The notes beneath the pieces were generated by a model, which was not told where the DNA came from, made no database searches, and saw nothing but the letters and a program-made list of their open reading frames with translations. Position numbers and translations under genes: made by a program. Shown piece by piece: positions 54,800 to 63,353 of a DNA stretch of 64,000 bases. Source of the stretch: Vibrio sp. 10N.286.49.B1 (GTDB lineage Bacteria > Pseudomonadota > Gammaproteobacteria > Enterobacterales > Vibrionaceae). Every line of letters begins with the position of its first letter. The first letter of the stretch is position 1. The stretch is from assembly GCF_002873335.1 (NCBI RefSeq), contig NZ_MCUW01000027.1, forward strand, positions 124,001-188,000, in the 5' to 3' direction.

Positions 54800-56662
54800 A
54801 TGGATATGTATTTTAAAAAGTTCGAGCATCGAACACCACCAGAACCTGTGCCGCATAGTATGCCGAGGGAGCTACTCTATCAGTATCTTGCCACGTGTAA
54901 TCTGACGTTAGGATTATGGTATTTGTGGTGGCGTTGGACTTATGCATTGAATATGGATGCGTTATGGTTTTCCTTACCATTGGCATTTGCTGAATCCTGT
55001 GCGTTCATTGGGTCTATTTTGTTTACTATTAACATGTGGAAGACAAAAGATGAACCAAAACAATCACCGCCATCAAACATCAACCAGTGTGTTCAGAGCT
55101 GCGACGAAGATAGACCTGTATCGGTAGATGTTTTCTTTCCTAGTTATGATGAAGAGCCCGACCTGGTTAGGCTGAGTATCGAAGATGCACAAAAGATTAC
55201 CTATCCTTGCGAAATAGAGATGAAAATCTTTATTCTTGATGACGGTAAGCGCGATTCAATGAAAGCATTGGCTGAGGAAATGGGCGTTGGCTACATAACA
55301 CGAGAGGGAAATGTAGGCTTTAAGGCAGGTAACCTTAGAAACGCGATGGAACAAACCTATGGTGATTTCGTCGTGATTTGTGATGCTGATACGCGTCCTT
55401 TTTCTACTATTTTAGAGCACACCTTAGGTTACTTTAAAGATCCTGATGTCGCATGGGTACAAACGCCTCAGTGGTTTTTTGACTTGCCAGAGGGGGTTCG
55501 CTTACCTAAATGGCTATCTAATAAATTTGGACCTTGGGCTGGAAAGCTAGGCCGTGGCGTTGAAAAGGTGTATGGGCCAGTAACGTTTGGTGAGGATCCG
55601 TTTGTTAATGACCCACAAATGTTTTATGACGTGATTCAGCGTCGAAGAAATTGGGTCAATGCGGCATTTTGCTGTGGAGCGGGTTCAATACACCGACGTG
55701 AAGCCGTAATGGAAGCCGCATTGCGCGCTTATGCCGAGCAAATTACGCAAGAGCAGCAAGACGTAGAAAAACAAATTCGAAAACTGACCAAAGAAAAAAA
55801 TGTCGATCAATCGGTATCAGACAACCTTAGAAACGAGATTTTATTTGATACGGAGTTTACCCCTTACAAATTCCATGTATCTGAGGACCTGTATACCTCT
55901 ATCGTACTTCACTCAGATTCACAGCGAAATTGGCGTTCGATTATGCACCCTAATGTCGAGAGTAAGATGCTCTCGCCGCAAGATTTGCAGACATGGACGG
56001 TACAGCGCTTTAAGTATGCTGGCGGTTCGATCGATATTTTCATGAACGACAACCCAATATTTAGAAAAGGTTTGAATCTTAAACAAAAGCTCATGTATGG
56101 CGGAAGTTTTTGGTCAAATTTATCGGCGGTCTGGAATGTGATCTTTTTGGCATGCCCGATTATCTACTTTCTTACATCAATCGCGCCGGTGAGTGCTTAC
56201 GATGTGACCTTTTATTTGCATTTCTTACCTTATGTGTTGACGGCTGAGATTGCCATGATGATAGGCACTTGGGGTGTCGCGGGGTACAAAGGAAAAACGA
56301 ATTTCTTGTCCTTTTTTCCCGTCAATATGCGAGCGCTTTGGACGGTTCTTAGAGGCCGCAAGATTAGCTTTCCAACCACACCAAAAGAGCGACAGACGGG
56401 TAACTTTGCGAAGTTAGTTGCCCCGCAAATAGCGGTGTTTGCTTTGAGTTTATTCAGCTTAGCGTTCGCTTGGTATGGACATTACTTTGGTGGTTGGGGG
56501 AGTTATTCAGAAGGGGGCTTAGTACTCAATACGTTTTGGATAATCAATAATATGATGGCGATGTGGGGCATGATTGCCGCCGCATTCTGGGAGCCACCAA
56601 AAGAAAACACAGCGAGTAAAAAAGCGGTTTCAGGGACTGAGGACCTTAAGTATGAAGTTTAG
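54800..56662 (+). CDS. Cellulose-synthase-like membrane glycosyltransferase (GT2)
   Basis: A 620-residue processive-type synthase. Two N-terminal helices (about 28-48 and 55-78), a cytosolic GT2 domain (about 105-430) and about four C-terminal helices. Catalytic motifs are D-D-G at 147-149, D-A-D at 195-197 and S-E-D at 361-363. The Q-x-x-R-W product-binding motif appears as Q-R-F-K-Y (402-406). A charged coiled insertion (about 310-348) lies between the acceptor region and the E-D motif. No PilZ domain is present, so c-di-GMP control of the BcsA kind is not expected. It overlaps the next gene by 11 bp. Confidence 0.87.
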   Translation: MDMYFKKFEHRTPPEPVPHSMPRELLYQYLATCNLTLGLWYLWWRWTYALNMDALWFSLPLAFAESCAFIGSILFTINMWKTKDEPKQSPPSNINQCVQSCDEDRPVSVDVFFPSYDEEPDLVRLSIEDAQKITYPCEIEMKIFILDDGKRDSMKALAEEMGVGYITREGNVGFKAGNLRNAMEQTYGDFVVICDADTRPFSTILEHTLGYFKDPDVAWVQTPQWFFDLPEGVRLPKWLSNKFGPWAGKLGRGVEKVYGPVTFGEDPFVNDPQMFYDVIQRRRNWVNAAFCCGAGSIHRREAVMEAALRAYAEQITQEQQDVEKQIRKLTKEKNVDQSVSDNLRNEILFDTEFTPYKFHVSEDLYTSIVLHSDSQRNWRSIMHPNVESKMLSPQDLQTWTVQRFKYAGGSIDIFMNDNPIFRKGLNLKQKLMYGGSFWSNLSAVWNVIFLACPIIYFLTSIAPVSAYDVTFYLHFLPYVLTAEIAMMIGTWGVAGYKGKTNFLSFFPVNMRALWTVLRGRKISFPTTPKERQTGNFAKLVAPQIAVFALSLFSLAFAWYGHYFGGWGSYSEGGLVLNTFWIINNMMAMWGMIAAAFWEPPKENTASKKAVSGTEDLKYEV

Positions 56663-57971
56663 TAAAGCAATGTTAGCAGCAAGGCACCATTTTGTGTTTA
56701 TCCTAGGCCTTGCGACCGCGCTTGTTATCGCATTTTCGATTGAAACGCGGGACTACGGCAAGACCTTAGGCAATATCACCTTTGAAGCTCATGAAGAGAT
56801 CCCGCTGAAAGCACAGCGAGTGCTGACTCAAGAGGAATTTACGTGGGCAACAACAGCATGGGTATATTTTGAAAATAACTATCAAGAGAACACCGGACTC
56901 GTTAATTCGGTTGATGGTTATCCATCCACTACGATGTGGGATACCGCCTCATATTTGATGGGACTTATTGCCGCTGAAAAAATCAACATCATTACGACTG
57001 ATGTATTTAAGATGAGAATGGAGAAAGCGCTCCGTTCTTTGGCTCGCTTGCCATTGGTTGAAGGGAAACTACCGAACAAAGCGTATAACACTCAGACGTT
57101 AGCAATGGTGGATTATGAGAATAATCCAAAACCTGAAGGGATCGGATGGTCTGCTATTGATATCGGCCGTATCTTAGTTCCGCTTAATATTATTATCTGG
57201 CAATACCCACAGTTTAACGCCGAAGTTACTAATATTTTGAATCACTGGAAAATGGATGAAATGTTAGTCGAAGGCTATTTATATGGCTCGAGACCTAACG
57301 AACAAGGTAATGGGTTTGAGCTTGTACAAGAAGGCCGGATTGGTTATGAGGAATACGCTTCTAAGTCAATGTTTTTGATGGGACGCGATGTATTCAATTC
57401 AATGAAGTACATCGACTACTTGGATATGGTCGATGTATATGGCATTGAAATACCAACAGACAAACGTGACCCAGCCAAATATCATGCCCACAACTATGTG
57501 GTGAGCGAATCTTATATTTTAGATGGTATTGAGTTCGGCTCTGACAGCGTGTCCAAAATCTTTGCTCATCGGGTATTTAGCGCGCAGGAACGCCGTTATG
57601 ACGATACGGGCGTAGTGACGGCAGTGAGTGAAGATAACGTCGATGAAGCCCCTTATTTTGTCTATAACACCGTGTTTTCGGATGGAAAGAAATGGAACGC
57701 TATTTCTGATGACGGCACTGATCAGTCGCACCTGAAAACCTTGTCGACGAAAGCCGCGTTTGGTTGGTATGCATTGTATGAAAATGCGTATACCGATCTC
57801 TTAATTAGCGAAGTCGCCCCTTTGTTTTCCGATGGTAAAGGTTGGTACTCAGGGCGCTATGAAATCGACGGACGCCCGAATCGAGCCATTACTGCAAATA
57901 CGAACGGGATCGTTTTGGAATCTTTGGCCTACATAGAAAATGGGCCCTTGTTAAGGGTTGGCGCACAGTAA
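56652..57971 (+). CDS. DUF3131 protein, membrane-anchored (tandem copy A)
   Basis: A 439-residue protein beginning at ATG 56652 inside the glycosyltransferase gene, preceded by AGGA. An N-terminal hydrophobic anchor (about 13-31) places the DUF3131 domain (about 60-430) in the periplasm. Key blocks are E-N-N-Y-Q-E-N-T-G-L-V-N, T-M-W-D-T-A-S-Y, L-P-N-K-A-Y-N-T-Q-T, G-W-S-A-I-D-I-G-R, Q-E-G-R-I-G-Y-E-E-Y and V-S-E-S-Y-I-L-D-G. The acidic residues are candidates for catalysis by analogy with (alpha/alpha) barrel hydrolases. Likely partner of the synthase given translational coupling. Confidence 0.82.
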   Translation: MKFSKAMLAARHHFVFILGLATALVIAFSIETRDYGKTLGNITFEAHEEIPLKAQRVLTQEEFTWATTAWVYFENNYQENTGLVNSVDGYPSTTMWDTASYLMGLIAAEKINIITTDVFKMRMEKALRSLARLPLVEGKLPNKAYNTQTLAMVDYENNPKPEGIGWSAIDIGRILVPLNIIIWQYPQFNAEVTNILNHWKMDEMLVEGYLYGSRPNEQGNGFELVQEGRIGYEEYASKSMFLMGRDVFNSMKYIDYLDMVDVYGIEIPTDKRDPAKYHAHNYVVSESYILDGIEFGSDSVSKIFAHRVFSAQERRYDDTGVVTAVSEDNVDEAPYFVYNTVFSDGKKWNAISDDGTDQSHLKTLSTKAAFGWYALYENAYTDLLISEVAPLFSDGKGWYSGRYEIDGRPNRAITANTNGIVLESLAYIENGPLLRVGAQ

Positions 57972-58001
57972 ATTAGGTCTTGAAGAATTAGGGAGAATTC
58001 G

Positions 58002-59411
58002 ATGCGTTATTTGTCAACATTATGTATAGCACTTGCCGTTGCGGGCTGTGGTAATAAATACAACCAATTTTCAGAAGATATTGTTGAACGCAAATCTCAC
58101 TGGAGTATTCCTCAGCCGCGCCATGGTGAATTGACTGAAAAAGAAATGGATATGGCTCGTATAGCTTGGAAATATTTTGAGAATAATTACCAAGAATCGA
58201 CGGGTCTCGTTAATGCGGTTAACAATTATCCATCGGTAACCTGGTGGGATGCGGCATCTTACTTAGCTGGGGCGGTGAGTGCACATCAATTAGGCATTAT
58301 TGAAAAAGAAGAGCTAGATAAGCGTCTGATCGCGTTCATTGGGACGTTAAACAAACTCGATCTTTTTCGAGGCGAGTTGCCCAATAAAGCCTACAACACG
58401 CAAACGGCTGCAAAAGTAGATTATGCAAACCAACCTGGTGAAATAGGTTATTCCGCACTTGATCTCGGTCGGTTGTTGGTCTGGTTGTATATTGTAAAAC
58501 AGCGATATCCTGAATTCGCCCCAAGTATTGATTCGGCTATCTTGCGCTGGAACTTCTGTAATGTCGTTGATGAAACCGGCACGATGTTTGGAGCATTGCT
58601 CGAAAAAGATAAGCCTGTTCAGTATCTACAAGAGGGACGCTTAGGTTATGAAGAATACGCGGCTAAGGGTTTCCAATTGTGGGGATTTGACACAAGCCAA
58701 GCGTCCGACCCGCAACCTTATGCAACGATTAACTTGTTTGGCTACGACGTGCCTTACGACACACGAGATCCAAGAAAACTCAAAGCGCATAGTTACGTTG
58801 TAACTGAAAGTTATGTCTTAGATGGTATCGAGTTAGGTTGGGATGTCACTGAAGATAAAACGCCACATGATGCGAGTTATTCACATGAATGGATGGCAGA
58901 ATTTGCGTTGCAGATTTATCGAGTGCAAGAAGAGCGGTACAAGCAGACGGGTATCATCACCGCAAGAACTGAGCATCAGTTAGCGGGCGCACCTTACTTT
59001 GTATACGATACGATTTATACCGATGGCTTTGCATGGAATACGATATCTGAAGTCGGAGAGTATTTACCTCAATACTCAGCGGTTGCGATTAAAGGCGCGA
59101 TGGGCATGTGGGTATTATGGGATACAGAGTATACCGACCTGCTGTTTGATCACGTCTCGCATTCCTATGATAGAGACAAGGGCTTCTATGAAGGTATTTA
59201 TGAAAATGGAACGGGCTTAATTAACACGTTTACTTCAAATAATAACGGGATAACGCTGGAGATTTTACTCTACAAACAACAAGGCAAACTTCTGACGTAT
59301 AAGGATAAACCAGCGCCAAGTTTATGGGAGAAAGCATTGGAAACGCCGTTTGGGTATGAAGGCCAGTGCTTGCCGCGAGAAAACTTCAAAAAAAAACAAA
59401 ACAAAGAGTAG
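58002..59411 (+). CDS. DUF3131 lipoprotein (tandem copy B)
   Basis: A 469-residue protein with lipobox V-A-G-C (Cys16). The DUF3131 domain keeps all blocks of copy A: E-N-N-Y-Q-E-S-T-G-L-V-N, T-W-W-D-A-A-S-Y, L-P-N-K-A-Y-N-T-Q-T, Q-E-G-R-L-G-Y-E-E-Y and V-T-E-S-Y-V-L-D-G. It is the closest relative of copy A in the window. SD AGGGAG, 30 bp after copy A. A basic Lys-rich tail ends the protein. Outer-membrane lipoprotein by inference; the residue after Cys is Gly, not Asp. Confidence 0.83.
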   Translation: MRYLSTLCIALAVAGCGNKYNQFSEDIVERKSHWSIPQPRHGELTEKEMDMARIAWKYFENNYQESTGLVNAVNNYPSVTWWDAASYLAGAVSAHQLGIIEKEELDKRLIAFIGTLNKLDLFRGELPNKAYNTQTAAKVDYANQPGEIGYSALDLGRLLVWLYIVKQRYPEFAPSIDSAILRWNFCNVVDETGTMFGALLEKDKPVQYLQEGRLGYEEYAAKGFQLWGFDTSQASDPQPYATINLFGYDVPYDTRDPRKLKAHSYVVTESYVLDGIELGWDVTEDKTPHDASYSHEWMAEFALQIYRVQEERYKQTGIITARTEHQLAGAPYFVYDTIYTDGFAWNTISEVGEYLPQYSAVAIKGAMGMWVLWDTEYTDLLFDHVSHSYDRDKGFYEGIYENGTGLINTFTSNNNGITLEILLYKQQGKLLTYKDKPAPSLWEKALETPFGYEGQCLPRENFKKKQNKE

Positions 59412-59422
59412 AGATGTAGCCG

Positions 59423-60814
59423 ATGTATAAGTACGTGGTATGGCTGATGGTAGTTCCTTTACTAGTCGCATGCGGATCTATTGTCCGAGGCGTTAGCAAC
59501 GGTGTAGATTCTATCAGTACCTCGCAAAGTTTTAGGCAGGGGCGTCACGGTGCGTTAACTGAGCAAGAACTCGCTTGGGCAAGCACGGCATGGAAGTACG
59601 TAGAGAATAATACCCAGCTCCAGACGGGGCTCGTCAATGGTATTGATAACTACCCTTCGACTAACATGTCAGGCATTTCTGATTACCTTATTGCACTCTT
59701 GGCTGCGAAACAATTTGAGTTTATCTCAAACAAGCAATATGACGAGCGGTTGTCGCTTGTACTGACGTTTTTAAATGATATGAACCTGAGCATGGGGCAG
59801 ATACCGAATAAGGTCTACCATACACAAACAGGGCAAATGACTGATTATGGCTTGCAGCCTAAAGATATTGGTTGGTCATCGTTAGATGTCGGACGTTTAT
59901 TGATTACCCTCGCGATGGTGAAGCAGTATTCTCCGGAGTTTTCTGAGTATGTTGATAAAGCGGTACTTCGTTGGAATTTTTGTGAGTTAATCAATGAAGA
60001 TGGAGAGTTGTTTGGCGGTGCGATTTATGATGGTAATGTTACTCGCTACAAAGAAGGGCGTTTAGGGGTAGAGGAATACACATCGTATGGTTACCTCGAT
60101 TGGCACGTAGTGCCTTATAAAGCCATGCGAATTGACCCGTACGATGTCGCGACAATCTACGATATCGACCTTTTGTTTGACGGGCGAGATCCTCGAAATT
60201 TTGATGTACTAAGACCCGTCTATAGCACACCTTACTTATGGATGGGGTTAGAGTTTAACTGGGATAAAATCACGGATAACTCATCTTCAGATGCAACTCA
60301 CAGTGATGAAGTGATGTCGGCAATGGCTGACTCGTTATACCGAGTGCAAGAAGCGCGTTGGGATGTAGACCGAATCTATACCGCACGTGGTGACCATGTT
60401 GTAGCAGGTGAACCTTACTTTGTTTATGACGCCGTGTATGCGTTAGGAACCCCTTGGATTACAGTGGCCGAAGATGGCAGTTCACATGATCACCTTGCAT
60501 TGGTATCAACGCGTGTGGCGTTTCAGATGTGGGCCTTATGGAAAACGGACTATACCGATAGGTTGATGATTCTAGTGAAAGAGCTCTATGACCCTCAACG
60601 AGGTTGGTATGAAGGGCGATACGAGCGAAACAGTCAGTATGAAAAAAGTATCACGCTGAAAACCAATGCAGGGGTCTTAGAAGCACTGCTTTACAAGACT
60701 AAAGGGAAGCTTTATCAACCTAAAGGTGACCGAGAGTATCGTGACGTTCAATTTGACTCACGTTTCTATCACCCAGGAAAATGCTTAGTGGAGACGTTTG
60801 ATGACTACGATTAA
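59423..60814 (+). CDS. DUF3131 lipoprotein, probably degenerate (tandem copy C)
   Basis: A 463-residue lipoprotein with lipobox L-V-A-C (Cys17). It aligns along its length with copies A and B but key blocks differ: T-M-W-D-T-A-S-Y is replaced by T-N-M-S-G-I-S-D-Y, the S/T-E-S-Y-x-L-D-G block by S-T-P-Y-L-W-M-G, and N-Y-Q-E by N-T-Q-L, while I-P-N-K-V-Y-H-T-Q-T and E-G-R-L-G-V-E-E-Y remain. Loss of acidic residues suggests a non-catalytic, binding or scaffold role. It starts 11 bp after copy B and overlaps the next gene by 14 bp. Confidence 0.82.
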   Translation: MYKYVVWLMVVPLLVACGSIVRGVSNGVDSISTSQSFRQGRHGALTEQELAWASTAWKYVENNTQLQTGLVNGIDNYPSTNMSGISDYLIALLAAKQFEFISNKQYDERLSLVLTFLNDMNLSMGQIPNKVYHTQTGQMTDYGLQPKDIGWSSLDVGRLLITLAMVKQYSPEFSEYVDKAVLRWNFCELINEDGELFGGAIYDGNVTRYKEGRLGVEEYTSYGYLDWHVVPYKAMRIDPYDVATIYDIDLLFDGRDPRNFDVLRPVYSTPYLWMGLEFNWDKITDNSSSDATHSDEVMSAMADSLYRVQEARWDVDRIYTARGDHVVAGEPYFVYDAVYALGTPWITVAEDGSSHDHLALVSTRVAFQMWALWKTDYTDRLMILVKELYDPQRGWYEGRYERNSQYEKSITLKTNAGVLEALLYKTKGKLYQPKGDREYRDVQFDSRFYHPGKCLVETFDDYD

Positions 60815-61850
60815 GGTGGGGTTAGTGATCATCACTCTTATGTTTAGTTCGCTTTCTATAGGTGCACCGCAAGCGGTCGACCTAAGTATTTTTCGCCAGC
60901 CAACATTACTAGCAGGTAACGGTCGTTATAAACAAGCCGCAGAGCAGTATCACAGACTCAGCATACAGATTTTGGCCTCGGAAGCTAAGTTAGGCACTGA
61001 GAAGATGTGGCAATATGCGGGGCTTGCTGAGATATTGGCTACGGTGTGTGCCAACATTGATAATGACGCTAAAGCTTATGAGTATTGGGCTAACAGTGTG
61101 CGGTATTTGTTGACAGGAGGCACCGATTGGCAAGGGATGCAGCAGTCACTACATCAGCGAAATGAACAAGCGAATACTCAATTGTTGACTCAAATGCAGA
61201 CCATTGATATCGCTGGGGGATATGACCAAACATGGGAGCAAGATGCGGCAGTGCTGCAAGTTTGGCAAGAAAAGCTCAATTTGTTTGTGTTTTCTGGTCC
61301 AAGAACAGGAATGACGGCATCTTCCTCATCGATTCAAAGCAACGCTTTGGGTCAGGCACCTGTCATTGCTATACCGGCACCTGCCGTTCCAGGACAAAAA
61401 AAGCTGAATGGTTTAGAATCTAACTTTTCGCAGTCGTCATCTTTTGTACCCTCGCAACACCCCGCGCAAACACCATCCAAACCTTCTGCTAATGGGGGGG
61501 CTAAAACACAAAGTGCAAACGTGAATACCCCTACGTCTAGTGTGCCTCACACTAACCGGCATCTAATACAAGAAAGCGGGGCCAATACTGAATCGGAACT
61601 CAGTGGGGCGGTTATTATCGCAACGCCGATTAGTGAGTTTGATTATGAACAGGCTGAGGCGTCGCAATTAGGATCGACATCGTCGAATGTGGCAGGCCCT
61701 AATTTAGACAAAGCGGACACTAAAGCTGGAATGGCGCATGCCGAAACATCCAATACGCCAACTCAACTTCATAAAGCTAATATTGGAGCTGAGACAAAAC
61801 AGGGTATTGAAGCTATCCAGAGACGAAGCTTTGCGCCAACGCCAGAGTAG
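60801..61850 (+). CDS. Exported accessory protein with low-complexity C-terminus
   Basis: A 349-residue protein. A signal peptide (about 1-22, ending S-I-G-A) is followed by a helical domain (about 30-150) rich in Tyr, Gln and Ala, resembling tetratricopeptide-like helices, then a Ser/Thr/Pro/Asn/Gln-rich disordered tail to the end. ATG 60801 has GGAG at SD distance and overlaps copy C by 14 bp. I do not recognise the family. Periplasmic or cell-surface accessory role inferred from the operon only. Confidence 0.65.
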   Translation: MTTIKVGLVIITLMFSSLSIGAPQAVDLSIFRQPTLLAGNGRYKQAAEQYHRLSIQILASEAKLGTEKMWQYAGLAEILATVCANIDNDAKAYEYWANSVRYLLTGGTDWQGMQQSLHQRNEQANTQLLTQMQTIDIAGGYDQTWEQDAAVLQVWQEKLNLFVFSGPRTGMTASSSSIQSNALGQAPVIAIPAPAVPGQKKLNGLESNFSQSSSFVPSQHPAQTPSKPSANGGAKTQSANVNTPTSSVPHTNRHLIQESGANTESELSGAVIIATPISEFDYEQAEASQLGSTSSNVAGPNLDKADTKAGMAHAETSNTPTQLHKANIGAETKQGIEAIQRRSFAPTPE

Positions 61851-62008
61851 AGAGCGGTGCAAAGGCCAAATAATATGTTAAACAAGAGTCTGTTTATTAC
61901 GACTACTTATTAAAAAAATAGAGGGATACAATTTCTTGATAATACGCTAATAAATCCTAGTTTGCTTTCGTTACGTTTATTCCGATACGACTATACGAGG
62001 CAAAGGAT

Positions 62009-63292
62009 ATGACTCAAGACCAGCAATTACAGCGTGCATTAACACTTCTTAGACACTCCAGCCAACATTTTGATTTGACGGATAACGCTCATCAAAAGCA
62101 ATTGCTAACCCTTGCGGAACAACTCGACGCGCTGAATTTACTATCCGTTGAACAGTTGAAGCAAGTCGCGATACAAGACAAAGCGCCGCTGGAATTTCGT
62201 TTGGCAGTTAAGTTGGTCGACTCAAAACGATTTATGAAACAGGTTAAACAGCCCCTGAATGTGGGGGTCGTGTTTGCAATGTGGGGTGAGCACAATCGTT
62301 TAAACCCTAAGTCGTCACATAATCCGAATGGTGAAGATTCTCTTCGCGCAAAAATAGATCAATTGAACTGGATTACACAAGATACTCCCGTGTCGTGGTT
62401 ACTTTACCCTATTGATGACGGATGTCCGCATAATAGTGCGGAAATCGCGAAGGGAATTAGTATTTCTTGTGAATCAAACAAACAAGTGTTGGTGTCTCAC
62501 CTAGATGATCATGTAGGCAATACCTCAGGGCCACTCACTCACCTACATAGTGCTGATGATTCACGAAAAGGAGGCGCGATTATATTGGGATGCATGAACG
62601 CGCTAGAAAACAACGCCGATGTGGTCGTGTACACCGATGCTGATAACTCCGTACATCTTGGGCAGCTTGGTTTATTGTTGCGACCTTATTTAAATGAAGG
62701 TAAGCAAGTGGTTTTAGGCAACCGTAAGCACCCGGACTCAATATTAGTTAAACAAGAAGAGCGTTGGGGGGTTGGAATTAAGACGCTTAGGCATATGCAA
62801 CGTATGATCGGCAGACAGATTTTTTCTCAAGGTATTAAAGATACGCAAGCGGCATTTAAATTGTATTCACGAGATGCGTTGTCAAAGATTTTAGAAAAAC
62901 CGACGGTCTTTGATTTTTCATTTGATACAGATTGGATATTGGCTGCAATGGAGTATAACAAACCAATTACAACCGTACCGTTTGCGTTTATAGATTCGGC
63001 GGCCGAATCTGCTTCCATTGTTCAAGGGCCAATGACGACCTGGTTTACGTTATTAGAAGGGCTTGTTAAAGCCGCTCGTGCTCGTCAGGCGAGTTATAGC
63101 CGAGAAATGGCGACCGTATTTGATGAGGAAATTCGTTCGCATAAAGATCTGGAACTGCTTATTAACATTCTGCCTCCTGAGCTAGAGACTGCAACGGATG
63201 CCAACCTTGGCGATCCTAACATCATGTCTCCTCAACAGATGCGAACTTGGATTCAACAGGCAAAAATCACAAGATCTGCGGCGATATCGTAA
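62009..63292 (+). CDS. GT2-like soluble glycosyltransferase
   Basis: A 427-residue cytosolic protein. A helical N-terminal part (about 1-80) precedes a GT-A domain with P-I-D-D-G (Asp136/Asp137), R-K-G-G-A-I-I-L-G, the metal site Y-T-D-A-D-N (209-212) and D-T-Q-A-A-F-K-L-Y near 284, the last pattern being shared with dolichol-phosphate glucosyl/mannosyltransferase-like enzymes. No membrane helix is evident. SD AAAGGAT. It lies 158 bp after the accessory-protein gene and is followed by a terminator, so it closes the cluster. It may make a lipid-linked sugar or a primer. Substrates unknown. Confidence 0.8.
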   Translation: MTQDQQLQRALTLLRHSSQHFDLTDNAHQKQLLTLAEQLDALNLLSVEQLKQVAIQDKAPLEFRLAVKLVDSKRFMKQVKQPLNVGVVFAMWGEHNRLNPKSSHNPNGEDSLRAKIDQLNWITQDTPVSWLLYPIDDGCPHNSAEIAKGISISCESNKQVLVSHLDDHVGNTSGPLTHLHSADDSRKGGAIILGCMNALENNADVVVYTDADNSVHLGQLGLLLRPYLNEGKQVVLGNRKHPDSILVKQEERWGVGIKTLRHMQRMIGRQIFSQGIKDTQAAFKLYSRDALSKILEKPTVFDFSFDTDWILAAMEYNKPITTVPFAFIDSAAESASIVQGPMTTWFTLLEGLVKAARARQASYSREMATVFDEEIRSHKDLELLINILPPELETATDANLGDPNIMSPQQMRTWIQQAKITRSAAIS

Positions 63293-63316
63293 CTCAGTTA
63301 ATTAAAGCTTATGTAC

Positions 63317-63348
63317 AAAAGGGTGACGCTATAATCGATCGCCCTTTT
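63317..63348. terminator. Terminator hairpin at the end of the polysaccharide cluster
   Basis: AAAAGGGTGA and TCGCCCTTTT form an imperfect stem with a T-rich flank on the plus strand and an A-run on the other side. It lies between the convergent glycosyltransferase and mpaA genes and may serve both. Confidence 0.6.
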
Positions 63349-63353
63349 GTTAT

